DNA from: a virus
IMG/VR virus record: IMGVR_UViG_3300028581_004252
Location: 1-32,963 of that record
DNA: 32,963 bases
Strand: one strand, 5' to 3'
Under the pieces are notes generated by a model. The model was not told where the DNA came from. It did not search any database and saw nothing but the letters and a program-made list of their open reading frames with translations. This document shows, piece after piece, positions 1 through 8,424 of this stretch. Position 1 is the first letter of the stretch. The number at the start of each line of letters is the position of its first letter. The translations under genes and the position numbers were made by a program.

Positions 1-675
1 TTAATTGTTTAATCTTGTAATACAGTTTTCGTATACATCATATACCACATCTAAATTTAATAATAATTCTTCAGGATAGTCGCCTAATTCATTGTTTTCT
101 GTTTCAGTGTATACACTTAGTAAAAACCTTAGTTCTTTTGCATCATAATTAAATTTTGATTTTAAATGTGATATTATGTCTTGACATTTTTCAATTGTTA
201 CTGTATTATTTTCTATTTCCGTTTTCATAACTAATCTATTTCCATTAATCATTAAATTATGATTATTATTATCAATTACAACAGGCACAATTCTTTTGCC
301 TTCTATTAAAACTTCTGCTTTTTCGTAGTTCTCAATATGTTCAAGTGTTAAGTCAAATAGGCTTTCCAAAACCTCTTTAAACATATTCTCATTTTTAATT
401 AACATAAGAGCATAATTTTTATTTTTTAAGTTGTTAATTATGCAGTCTCTTTGTATAAAAAGAGTTTTAACATCTTCCCCTGATAATCCTTGCAAGTCCT
501 CTACAAATAATGATTTTGTTAATTGAGTTATCGTCTCTACTCTTTCATCGTAAAGTGACTCTATTGGTGTTTCTATGCCCTGCATCAAAAACATAAAATC
601 TTTACTTCCGTCTAATTGCGATGTACAAAAAGCGTTAGTTAAAATTCTCTTGTACAAAAAATACTTGTTTATCAT
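1..675 (-). CDS. Unrecognised 224-aa protein, candidate moron gene
   Basis: I do not recognise this family. The protein is soluble-looking and acidic, with no signal peptide, membrane segment or obvious catalytic motif. The N-terminal half is probably helical; a short strand-rich stretch lies around residues 120-160 and a Glu-rich C-terminus follows. The ATG at 675 is preceded by GAGAGGAG. The gene lies beyond the terminator that ends the lysis genes and has its own consensus promoter, so it is transcribed apart from the late operon. That arrangement is typical of genes expressed in the lysogen. Its stop codon is the first base triplet of the window, so nothing can be said about what follows. 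Function unknown. Confidence 0.75.
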   Translation of the reverse strand: MINKYFLYKRILTNAFCTSQLDGSKDFMFLMQGIETPIESLYDERVETITQLTKSLFVEDLQGLSGEDVKTLFIQRDCIINNLKNKNYALMLIKNENMFKEVLESLFDLTLEHIENYEKAEVLIEGKRIVPVVIDNNNHNLMINGNRLVMKTEIENNTVTIEKCQDIISHLKSKFNYDAKELRFLLSVYTETENNELGDYPEELLLNLDVVYDVYENCITRLNN

Positions 676-738
676 AAAAAATACTCCTCTCGTTCGACAC
701 TTTATTGTGTCTGCAACGCATTTTTAAACTATATACAA

Positions 739-767
739 AGTATATCATAAGTAATATTGCTTGTCAA
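739..767 (-). promoter_or_regulatory. Consensus sigma-A promoter with palindrome over the -10
   Basis: On the minus strand a TTGACA box (762-767) is followed after exactly 17 bp by TATACT (739-744), which is near-perfect vegetative consensus. The -10 lies within the perfect palindrome ATATACTTTGTATAT, which could be a repressor site. The leader also contains a small inverted repeat, GACAC-N6-GTGTC (697-712), before the ribosome site of the 224-aa gene. Confidence 0.8.
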
Positions 768-798
768 CACTTTTTTTAAAATATTTCAAAAAATTTGC

Positions 799-835
799 AA
801 AAAAAATAAGGGGTGCAATTAAGCACCCCTTATTT
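799..835 (-). terminator. Rho-independent terminator ending the lysis genes
   Basis: A perfect 13-bp stem (804-816 paired with 823-835) encloses a 6-nt loop. On the minus strand it is followed by an unbroken T run. It lies about 60 bp after the amidase stop, so it closes the late operon and insulates the 224-aa gene. Confidence 0.9.
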
Positions 836-894
836 CAGAAACAATCTACACATTTCAGCGTAAACTCATTTCGTAGCTGAATTACATTATACTA

Positions 895-1479
895 CTATTT
901 CATATTCTCTGCAAGTTTAATCATAAGCTCGTCACCGTATCTATAACTATCAAGATATGTAATTGTTCCATCTGATAGAAAGCCCTTTAATTTTTCTATC
1001 GCTTGTTCCTTAGTCATTTTATCTCTCCTAACCCCTGCCTGCATCTCTGCAAGTGGAAAATATTTGCCAGGGCAAGCAGTAGCCATAAAATGCTTGTGCC
1101 CTGCCACTTTTTTAATAGATGGTATATTAGAACGTATATAATCGATTATATCTATACCGCTATTAAATTGAGTGTCTGGCATAGCTCGTGGATCATCATG
1201 ATAATCACCCTGAAATCCAATAGACATTATGCTGTCATTTTGATTTTCCACACCTGCCCCCAAATTGAAGCCTCTGCCTCTGTATATAGTGCCATCAAGA
1301 GCAACCCAAAAATTATAACCTATACCACGCCACCCTTTTGCAACGTGCCACCGCTCAACATCTTTTACAGTAGCCAAAGGATTGTCCATATGGTGCAGAG
1401 CAATTGCAGTTACCTTTGTTAAATTAAGATGTGCAAAAGGCACTTTAACTATTTGATTAGGTATTGCTTTAATTTCCAT
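895..1479 (-). CDS. Endolysin: N-acetylmuramoyl-L-alanine amidase (Amidase_2)
   Basis: This is a peptidoglycan amidase that cuts the MurNAc-L-alanine bond to release virions. The Amidase_2/PGRP fold covers about residues 20-150. Zinc ligands are recognisable in the ALHHM segment near residue 29 and in the GHKHFMATACPG segment near residue 130, which contributes a His and a Cys. No SH3 or LysM wall-binding domain is visible, only a helical tail of about 40 residues. There is no signal peptide, so export depends on the holin. The ATG overlaps the end of the holin gene by 11 nt, which suggests coupled translation. Confidence 0.93.
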   Translation of the reverse strand: MEIKAIPNQIVKVPFAHLNLTKVTAIALHHMDNPLATVKDVERWHVAKGWRGIGYNFWVALDGTIYRGRGFNLGAGVENQNDSIMSIGFQGDYHDDPRAMPDTQFNSGIDIIDYIRSNIPSIKKVAGHKHFMATACPGKYFPLAEMQAGVRRDKMTKEQAIEKLKGFLSDGTITYLDSYRYGDELMIKLAENMK

Positions 1480-1933
1480 CTATATTGCCTTCCTTTTCTA
1501 TCGTGTCTCGAATTTTGGACACAAATTTTTGAAGGAAAGGTGGCATATCAACACCTATGTCAACCATATTTTCTAAAATGCTAATTATTTCGTTACAAAT
1601 TAACCATGCTGCCACCAATGAGGCAATAACAAATTTAAAATTAAGATCACCACCAATTGATGATGTCGCATACATTATCAACCAATCCACTATTACACCA
1701 ATTACAACTAATAGCCACATACATATCTTTTTTGCAATACCTCTAAATCCTTTGTATGAATTTATTTTTTCATCACGATAAGGTGCAGCAATAATTCCTG
1801 TTATGTAGTCAAAAGTATTTAGCAATATTAAAATATAAAATGGAATTGCTAATATTCCGAGCCACGCTGTAACTGTACTAATAATAGAAATAATAAAGAG
1901 CTTAATTTTAACCATAAAATTGAAATTTTCCAT
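1469..1933 (-). CDS. Phage holin (TcdE-like / phage holin family 4)
   Basis: This is a small membrane protein of 154 aa that forms the lesion letting the amidase reach the wall. Hydrophobic segments lie at about residues 9-40, 70-90 and 98-120, and the C-terminus is charged. The stretch LNTFDYITGIIAA with a following K/R-rich loop is typical of the toxin-secretion/lysis holin family that includes TcdE of Clostridioides difficile. The ATG at 1933 has GAGGAAACAAA in front. It is directly upstream of, and overlaps, the endolysin gene. Confidence 0.9.
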   Translation of the reverse strand: MENFNFMVKIKLFIISIISTVTAWLGILAIPFYILILLNTFDYITGIIAAPYRDEKINSYKGFRGIAKKICMWLLVVIGVIVDWLIMYATSSIGGDLNFKFVIASLVAAWLICNEIISILENMVDIGVDMPPFLQKFVSKIRDTIEKEGNIDGN

Positions 1934-2017
1934 TTTGTTTCCTCTTTTCTTTTTATAATATATTTTTTCATCTTTTGAAATTTTTGCTATATCTTACGCC
2001 ACAACTATTATGTTGTA

Positions 2018-3940
2018 TTATGGTCTTACCACTAACATATTATTTGTTATATCGTTACCATCACCTGTCGCACTTGCAACATCAATTGATGGTATACTTG
2101 TGGCAATATTACACATCAAGGAATTATTTGCAACTAATGTGTAGCTGATTTTATTAGAAGCATCTAAGTCTAATAATTGTATATATTTATCAGCTAATTG
2201 CGATGTAATAATACGATTGTTATTGCAAATTGAACCCCAACCACCTTGTATTTTTATAGCATAGTTGTTTGGTAATAAAATCATATTACCGCTTATCAAA
2301 CAACCGCTTTGCATTGATATTGCGTTAGATAGATTGCCAACTAACTTAACCTCAATTCCACCACCAGAACAATGGTTTAGTTGGTTATTAGTAATTTGTG
2401 TTTTACCAGGGTTGTAGGTTAAATTTGTACAATCAACTTTAATAGCATATTGACAGGCATTTAATTGATTATCTGATATTTTACAATTTGCAGAATTTGT
2501 AAGATATACGCCCGCTGCAAAATTAAGAAATTTATTATTTAATATATGGACATACTCACCTAAAACATCGCACCACACTCCATATGTGTAGTTGTAGACA
2601 GCCGAATTTACAAACGTGTTGTTATGTATTTTCCACGATTGCCAGTTTGCCCCAGTATTTACATTAGCTACATAAATACAAGCTGATGAACAATCCTCAA
2701 ATATGCAATCTGTTACTTCAATATTTTTTGTGTATTTGCCAAATATAAACATCTTGTCGCCATTAGTATAAGTACCACTACCTGCATTTGGGCGATGTTT
2801 GAAATGTAGATTTTTTATTACGATATTTGATTTAACTGTGCCTGATATGCCACTAATATTTAAGACACAAGTAGTAGCACTATCACTCAACCTAAGTGTA
2901 GCATTATAATTACTTTGCCCTACAATTTGAGTATTTGAGTAAACGGTTAAAGCAGATGTGATTAGATATGTGCCATCTGGGATATAAACTGTTCCCACCC
3001 CTGCTGTATTAACTGCATTTAATGCAGATTGTATTGATGCTGTATCATCTGTAACGCCATCCCCTGTTGCACCATATCGTTTTACATCATATTTTAAAAT
3101 ATGTAGTAAATCGTTATGCAATGCAACTCCATCAACCGCCCCTCGTTGCGAAATTGGAATTAATCCACTAAGGTCTTGGTCGCCTGTATTTGTTCCGCTT
3201 GTATTTGCAAGTCTATTTTCGATGTCATCAGTAAAATCATTCGTTGACAAAGCTTTACCTTCGACTTTATCAACTTTTCCAATTACCATTTCATCTATCT
3301 CTGCAGTAGTATATCCTTCTATCTGCCCTGCATCAATCACTGTGTTATCAGTATATGTAGTTATCAAATGATTGTTTATATCAACTGCAACACTTTGGAT
3401 CCCTTTGCCAGGGTCCCCAGGATCACCTTTTGAACCTCTGTAATAGTCAACCCTAATTTTCTCATTCAGAACATCACTAACAGCTCTTGCTTTGCCAGCC
3501 TCTGATTCGGCTAAATAGCTTACTGACAAAGTTTCGTCTATCAGAGTATCAAGCACGCCAATCCTGTTGTCAGCCTCTATAACTCCATCAATGTCAATAT
3601 CTGATCTTACCTTGAAAGTAAATGGCTGCAATGTCTTTTTTGAACCATCTTTGTACAAGGAAATATCCGCCCTAACCTCTCCCTCAACAGCATACATGCT
3701 GTTTGGCAGTTTAATACTTAAATCATCAGTAACCACCATAAAATCATTTATAATAACCTCATCAGCTCTACTAACAATAATTGTAGCAGAATAACCGCTT
3801 AAATCATCAACCAATTCACCTTGCTCCAAAACATTAACAATCAAATCACACGAATTGTAATCATTGCGAACAAGGGTATACCCTGTATTTATTGGAAACT
3901 GCTCGACCATGTCAAGCCTTACCCTCAAAGGTACAAACAT
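2018..3940 (-). CDS. Tail spike: BppU-type N-terminus fused to beta-helix (pectate-lyase-like) domain
   Basis: This is a 640-aa receptor-binding or depolymerase protein at the baseplate. Residues 1 to about 115 resemble the BppU/DUF2479 baseplate-attachment domain. A short collagen-like GSKGDPGDPGKG segment lies near residue 170, and a linker runs to about 280. From DVKRYGATGDGVTDDT (near 285) it is a right-handed beta-helix of the Pectate_lyase_3 type, rich in regular Asn-containing turns. The family binds or cleaves surface polysaccharide, but the active site here cannot be assigned by eye. It is followed by the lysis genes. Confidence 0.85.
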   Translation of the reverse strand: MFVPLRVRLDMVEQFPINTGYTLVRNDYNSCDLIVNVLEQGELVDDLSGYSATIIVSRADEVIINDFMVVTDDLSIKLPNSMYAVEGEVRADISLYKDGSKKTLQPFTFKVRSDIDIDGVIEADNRIGVLDTLIDETLSVSYLAESEAGKARAVSDVLNEKIRVDYYRGSKGDPGDPGKGIQSVAVDINNHLITTYTDNTVIDAGQIEGYTTAEIDEMVIGKVDKVEGKALSTNDFTDDIENRLANTSGTNTGDQDLSGLIPISQRGAVDGVALHNDLLHILKYDVKRYGATGDGVTDDTASIQSALNAVNTAGVGTVYIPDGTYLITSALTVYSNTQIVGQSNYNATLRLSDSATTCVLNISGISGTVKSNIVIKNLHFKHRPNAGSGTYTNGDKMFIFGKYTKNIEVTDCIFEDCSSACIYVANVNTGANWQSWKIHNNTFVNSAVYNYTYGVWCDVLGEYVHILNNKFLNFAAGVYLTNSANCKISDNQLNACQYAIKVDCTNLTYNPGKTQITNNQLNHCSGGGIEVKLVGNLSNAISMQSGCLISGNMILLPNNYAIKIQGGWGSICNNNRIITSQLADKYIQLLDLDASNKISYTLVANNSLMCNIATSIPSIDVASATGDGNDITNNMLVVRP

Positions 3941-3954
3941 TTATATTCCTCCTT

Positions 3955-4812
3955 TTATTTAGCTTTGCAAATATATCTAAGTGTAATATATGGTTGCAAA
4001 TTATTATGGGCTAAATTCCCTCCTGTTGCACTTGTAGTTTTATCACCTTCTCCAATTGCACCTGCTACATCTATACCAATTCCATAACTGTCATTAGAAT
4101 ACGTATCTAATGTATGCGTATGGCTTGGCATTTCTGCAATTGTTAGCGTATGAGTTTTCGCTCCACCAGTTTCACCTAATGTGTCAAATTCCGTTTGAGC
4201 CGAATCATATCCAACAATAACCTTACCTTTAAGGTTTGGAACATTAAAAGTAGTGCTTCCGTCACCAGCACCAAATGTAGTTCCTATAATCGCAAAAAAT
4301 GCTGCATAAGTTGTCCTGCTAATTGCCTGACCTTCTAAAAATATGCAATTTGCATTTGGAATTATATTTGATAACCAAGGCATAGGCACAGCAAAAGGAT
4401 ACTCAAAATTCGCACCATCTAATTTCGCTTTATCTGCTGCACTCATAAAACCAGCAACACTACCAGTTGCATTATCGTGTATATGTGATGAGGGGTTAAA
4501 TGTAATTGGCTTGTCAGTAATGTTTCCCCAAGCATGCCCCCCACTTGTTATATGGTCATATAAATCCTGCAAAGTCTTAGCAGGAGCTACCCACCAGTTC
4601 GCCTTTCCTGTAATTGCCTTAATCATAAAAGCAATCCACCCAAGCACAACAGCAAGTTTTTCCTTTTGGTTAGTTGTCGGCGGTGCTGTTGCTTGGTCAA
4701 CCGTTGGTGTTAAAGCCCCATCAATAATATCAAAATTTTCGCACAAACTTGGCAAATCAGCATTGTCTGAATCCTCAAACTTTTTTAAATTATAATTAGT
4801 AGTATTTTGCAT
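3955..4812 (-). CDS. Tail fibre protein with phage tail-collar domain
   Basis: This 285-aa fibre has an N-terminal helical region and a central fibre-like segment (HAWGNITDKP, SSHIHDNATGSVAGFMSAADKAKLDG). A collar domain follows from about residue 150, with FLEGQAISRTTYAAFFAIIG and FNVPNLKGKVIVG as its hallmarks. The C-terminus carries the EMPSHTHT and LQPYITLRYICKA motifs usual in collar/microcystin-dependent-type fibres, where His residues bind metal along the shaft. It probably takes part in host recognition with the beta-helix spike next to it. Confidence 0.88.
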   Translation of the reverse strand: MQNTTNYNLKKFEDSDNADLPSLCENFDIIDGALTPTVDQATAPPTTNQKEKLAVVLGWIAFMIKAITGKANWWVAPAKTLQDLYDHITSGGHAWGNITDKPITFNPSSHIHDNATGSVAGFMSAADKAKLDGANFEYPFAVPMPWLSNIIPNANCIFLEGQAISRTTYAAFFAIIGTTFGAGDGSTTFNVPNLKGKVIVGYDSAQTEFDTLGETGGAKTHTLTIAEMPSHTHTLDTYSNDSYGIGIDVAGAIGEGDKTTSATGGNLAHNNLQPYITLRYICKAK

Positions 4813-5355
4813 TTATATTCCTCCTAAATCGCTATTTAAAAGCTCGTTACATGTTATAGTTTTAATAGTCGCACACGTCTTTAATTTAACTGTACTGCAA
4901 AGATTATAAGTAAAAATATATTCAACTGCTAAATGTGCAGGCTTAACATTATCAATTGCCTTTTGAAAATCTGAAATATTAGTAGGCACTCCAACATTGC
5001 TAACAAATGTAATTTGAAATTTATAGTTAGCGAAATCCTCTGTAACATCAACATCACCATTATTAAATGATAATGCGACACTTTTTATTTTATCTATCGT
5101 GGTAGTTCCTGCCCCACGCATTCGGCTTATAATTCTTGACCGCCTTATATCATTACTTGAAAAAATATCAACAGGCAATCCTACGTCCTGCTCGTGTAAC
5201 GCAAGGAGTGTTGTTGCAAAATTTACATAGAATTGATTTTGCGTATCAGTTATTTTTCCGTCTACAAGGTCAAGTTCAATTTGCATTGCATTTAGCAGGG
5301 CATTTATAACAACAGAATTTTTATAATAAATTGGTAATCTAAGCAAGAGTAACAA
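4813..5355 (-). CDS. Baseplate protein, YmfQ/DUF2313 family
   Basis: This 180-aa protein has the start expected of the YmfQ (DUF2313) family, LPIYYKNSVVINALLNAMQ, and the DNRR-like SSNDIRRSRIISRMRGAGTTT segment. In Mu-like and PBSX-like phages it follows the gpJ protein and helps join the fibre to the baseplate wedge. It overlaps the baseplate J gene by 17 nt and ends 1 bp before the fibre gene starts, so the set is tightly co-translated. The short Cys-containing C-terminus is unassigned. Confidence 0.82.
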   Translation of the reverse strand: MLLLLRLPIYYKNSVVINALLNAMQIELDLVDGKITDTQNQFYVNFATTLLALHEQDVGLPVDIFSSNDIRRSRIISRMRGAGTTTIDKIKSVALSFNNGDVDVTEDFANYKFQITFVSNVGVPTNISDFQKAIDNVKPAHLAVEYIFTYNLCSTVKLKTCATIKTITCNELLNSDLGGI

Positions 5356-6364
5356 CTCCTAACACAGGCACTTCACTTTCAAGCACATCAATATTTAATG
5401 TACCACCGTTTACAGTTAGGTCAGTATAGTCTAAAACTCCGTCACAGCTCAAAATTGCACCCCCTATTTTAGCAATAGAAATATAATCTTGATTAAAAGC
5501 AACGCCCTTTATGTAGTTTTCAATGGCATTTTCAACATTATCAGCGACAGTTTCAACAGTAGCTGTAGCAGATAGCACAAGTGTTGCACTAACATTTATT
5601 GCAAGAGGAGTAGCACTTTCAACAGTAACCTCTGCCCCAACAGGGCGGTTATTTTCAATATTATCGGCTACACTTTGCACAAGCTCTGCCCCTGCAACAT
5701 TTTTGTTGGAATCAACAATAATAACCTTAACCGTACCATTCCCATCCCAAAGTGGCAGAACCTTAACATCACCAACACCACTAACCTCTTTTGCCCAGTT
5801 GCTATAATCTTGTTTATTGCCACTTGTTGAAGGTGTGTTAAGCTTATCAAAATACCTCTCACGCAGTTCATCATCAGTTTCGGTGTCATATCCACCAGTA
5901 AAAGCTTCTGCATTTGTAACAGCTGTTATGCCTGGCAACGTAACAGGAAAACTTTTAATACTACCAGCGGTAACATTACCAATATTGCCATCAGTGTCAC
6001 ATTCCACCAGTACGCTTGCAGTAGTGCCAGATAATACATAATCACCAACAACACTAAAAATTAAATTATCCGATGCAACCTTTACCCCTGCACTTACAAC
6101 AGCCCCAACCGTACCTGTAATAGTAACATACCCATAAGCTTTTGTAGCTGTCTTTCGTGTTAGCCCCTGCTCTGCAACTTTAATATCTAAATATTCACCT
6201 GTTGCAGTTTTAGCAAAGCCTTGTAAGAGTATTTGCTCTAAATTATTATAAATAATGTCAAGCTCAAGGCTTGATGCCTTGCTTAAATCATAAAAAAACG
6301 AGCCAATACTTTTATCAAACTCACTTGGAATATTGCCAAGCATTCTATCTAAAATTTCGCTCAA
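5339..6364 (-). CDS. Baseplate J-like protein (XkdT type)
   Basis: This 341-aa wedge protein belongs to the Baseplate_J family. The family pattern is clear: an N-terminal helical start with GSFFYDLSKA, the YLDIKVAEQGLTRKTATKA segment, a beta-rich middle and the GGYDTETDDELRERYFDKL motif near residue 160. It forms part of the wedges linking the central hub to the fibres. It overlaps the upstream DUF2634 gene by 4 nt and the downstream YmfQ gene by 17 nt. Confidence 0.93.
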   Translation of the reverse strand: MSEILDRMLGNIPSEFDKSIGSFFYDLSKASSLELDIIYNNLEQILLQGFAKTATGEYLDIKVAEQGLTRKTATKAYGYVTITGTVGAVVSAGVKVASDNLIFSVVGDYVLSGTTASVLVECDTDGNIGNVTAGSIKSFPVTLPGITAVTNAEAFTGGYDTETDDELRERYFDKLNTPSTSGNKQDYSNWAKEVSGVGDVKVLPLWDGNGTVKVIIVDSNKNVAGAELVQSVADNIENNRPVGAEVTVESATPLAINVSATLVLSATATVETVADNVENAIENYIKGVAFNQDYISIAKIGGAILSCDGVLDYTDLTVNGGTLNIDVLESEVPVLGVVTLA

Positions 6365-6792
6365 AACGTCACCTCATTTCCAAAAGTAGTACCGTCTTTT
6401 AAAACTACTGTAAAAATAATATTAGCACCTGATGTAGTTCTCTCAATGCTAAAATTCGAAACACCAATAATAAGAGGATGCTGTGTTAGAGCCTCTTCAA
6501 CTTCACGTCTAAGCTCACTCTCGGCAAATTCAATATTATAGTTATTGCCGATAATTAAATCCTCTATTGATGTGCCATACTGCGTACCCTCATAAATACT
6601 ATATCGGCTCTTTTCAGTTCGCAGTATTTTCTCAATCCACACACGCATGGCGGTCTGCTGATCAGCAACAACCACCTTACCATCTTGCACTACAAAATCA
6701 CCTGTACTAAAATCAAATAAAAAAGACTTGCCAAGCTCTGCACTGTTTTCACCCTGCAAAGCACTTGTCAAATCCGTTGTTTGAGGGAACAT
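6361..6792 (-). CDS. Baseplate wedge protein, DUF2634 / XkdS (gp25-like)
   Basis: This 143-aa protein has the DUF2634 layout: FDFSTGDFVVQDGKVV, then an Arg/Lys-containing helix (WIEKILRTEKSRYSIYEGTQYG), then a beta C-terminus. This family is equivalent to T4 gp25 and XkdS of PBSX, a lysozyme-like fold that lacks catalytic residues and joins the sheath to the baseplate. Its start coincides with the end of the preceding DUF2577 gene. Confidence 0.88.
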   Translation of the reverse strand: MFPQTTDLTSALQGENSAELGKSFLFDFSTGDFVVQDGKVVVADQQTAMRVWIEKILRTEKSRYSIYEGTQYGTSIEDLIIGNNYNIEFAESELRREVEEALTQHPLIIGVSNFSIERTTSGANIIFTVVLKDGTTFGNEVTF

Positions 6793-7049
6793 TAAACCAC
6801 CACCCCAATCAATATAAATTTTTGGTCATTGGCATAAGGTAGAAGGATAACCTCACGACCGACGTCGCTATGTTCTTCATTATCCGTCAGCACTACACAG
6901 CTTTTAACAAGCGAACTATCAAGAATAATCTTTTCACCAACCTTAATTTTAAGGCTGTCAACCTCTAAAACTGTGCCAAACATAGGTGAATAATCTCTAT
7001 TGTTTTCCCTCTGTTTAAATAAATTAGCAAGCTCTGTTATACCGGCCAT
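6792..7049 (-). CDS. Baseplate protein, DUF2577 / XkdR-like
   Basis: This 85-aa protein is of the DUF2577 type, as judged by its N-terminal helix ELANLFKQRENN, the beta-rich FGTVLEVDSLKIKVGEKIILDSS stretch and its place between the XkdQ-like hub protein and XkdS. The exact structural role is not known. A start at 7049 gives the normal family length. It lies 4 bp downstream of the XkdQ-like gene. Confidence 0.8.
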   Translation of the reverse strand: MAGITELANLFKQRENNRDYSPMFGTVLEVDSLKIKVGEKIILDSSLVKSCVVLTDNEEHSDVGREVILLPYANDQKFILIGVVV

Positions 7050-7053
7050 CTTT

Positions 7054-8016
7054 TCACCGCCTTAAATCAATCTTAACCTTATGCACACCATTTGCAATCG
7101 AGTGCGAGGCACCCTCAACAATAAAAACATTACCACCCAGCTCAATCTCATATCCTGCCCTGGTGTAACTATCAATTGCCTCTATCATTTCAAAGTTATA
7201 TGTTTCCTTAATTTTGGATAGTTCTGAAAGCCTTTTATTTGCCAAAAGCTGTGGTGAAAGCGTTTCTTTATCATCAATACTCTCAACCTCTTGAAGCAGT
7301 CCATACTTAGAAATAAGGCTGTCATTTTTAGCCTTTGCAAGGTTAAAATATACATCTTCCTTGCTTTTAATAATTTTAACGCTATTTTTCATATCCTCAA
7401 TAGATGTCGAATGGCTTACGCTCCCCTTAAAATCAGGGGAATATATTAGCTGTGTATTATCTGACAATCTAAATTCAGGGTATGCCTTTAAATCACCCAG
7501 CCGATAAACTCGAAGCCCATTTGGTGTCACATCAAAATTATACTCATACCCAGTAGAGCTACTTGCAAGCTCCAACACATCTTTAATAATATCAGATATT
7601 GCCTTATCCATATAAATTTTCGAAACACTATACGGAATACTAACAATATCATCAATGGCAATATTAAAATCACCACACATCTTTTTAATAACCTTATCAG
7701 CCCTCATATTATTAAACTGATACGTCTCTTTGCTCTTGTTAAGGTAGAAACCAAAATCACACACAGTATATCTATTAACATTTTTATCCCCATCATCAGC
7801 GGTGATAATAATACCCTTAAAAATTTCCTCATTTGTTTTAAGGATAATAATATCTCCAGCAACAGGCAACGCTCCAGCAAAATACTGTGCATCACTTTTT
7901 GCAATCTCAAAATTAAGGGTAACTGCAAGCTCTAAAATAGTCGATTGCCAAGAAAGTCCACCACAAATTGCAGTGATGTTCTTCCACACACTACCCATAA
8001 AGCATAGTATGTTCAT
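7054..8016 (-). CDS. Tail hub protein, XkdQ/YqbQ-like
   Basis: This 320-aa protein resembles XkdQ/YqbQ of PBSX-type tails, a gpD/gp27-like hub subunit. Visible features are the beta-rich N-terminus, the RYTVCDFGFYLNKSKETYQFNNMRADKV segment and the C-terminal TRAGYEIELGGNVFIVEGASHSIANG region that packs into the hub. The start could be at 8016 or at an inner codon, because the first residues are not family-like. It overlaps the upstream gene by 4 nt. Confidence 0.85.
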   Translation of the reverse strand: MNILCFMGSVWKNITAICGGLSWQSTILELAVTLNFEIAKSDAQYFAGALPVAGDIIILKTNEEIFKGIIITADDGDKNVNRYTVCDFGFYLNKSKETYQFNNMRADKVIKKMCGDFNIAIDDIVSIPYSVSKIYMDKAISDIIKDVLELASSSTGYEYNFDVTPNGLRVYRLGDLKAYPEFRLSDNTQLIYSPDFKGSVSHSTSIEDMKNSVKIIKSKEDVYFNLAKAKNDSLISKYGLLQEVESIDDKETLSPQLLANKRLSELSKIKETYNFEMIEAIDSYTRAGYEIELGGNVFIVEGASHSIANGVHKVKIDLRR

Positions 8017-8414
8017 ACGCTCACCAGCCTAAACTCCCCAAAAGTAATAGAGTAATACAAATCCCCATCACGCCCAATTTTATACTCAAAATTATCAACG
8101 CTCACTGCTATGTTAATCGGTGTGCCAGTAATAACAAGCCTTATGGGTAGCTTTTGCTCTATCCACTTGTCAATGATATACGCATATTCAAAACCCTTGT
8201 GCGACCTATCTCTTAAAAATGTATAATCCCTCAAGGGAAAGAAACTACTAAATGAAATTGTTTTTAATCCAGGAGTGCCGACAAGCTTAAGCTCCCCCTG
8301 GTTCACCGTCTCAAAGGTTTCATTCTTTTGTGGCTTGCTAACAGTAAATTCAGCAGGGATTACAGGAATTTTCAAAACCTCTGCCCTATTATTAACGCTT
8401 AAAAATATATCCAT
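8013..8414 (-). CDS. XkdP-like baseplate/tail protein lacking a LysM domain
   Basis: This 133-aa protein matches the N-terminal domain of XkdP-like proteins: FLSVNNRAEVLKIPVIPAEF, GELKLVGTPGLKTISFSSFFP and a final SITFGEFR. Many relatives are about 220-240 aa and carry a C-terminal LysM; here the protein ends after the first domain, so any wall-binding part is missing or supplied elsewhere. It sits between the tape measure and the hub gene as in PBSX. Confidence 0.8.
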   Translation of the reverse strand: MDIFLSVNNRAEVLKIPVIPAEFTVSKPQKNETFETVNQGELKLVGTPGLKTISFSSFFPLRDYTFLRDRSHKGFEYAYIIDKWIEQKLPIRLVITGTPINIAVSVDNFEYKIGRDGDLYYSITFGEFRLVSV

Positions 8415-8424
8415 AATGTACCCC

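Noticed and set aside
5668-5913. Second open frame inside the baseplate J gene
   Set aside because: It has Met/Leu-rich low-complexity content, no ribosome site and full overlap with a well-supported gene.
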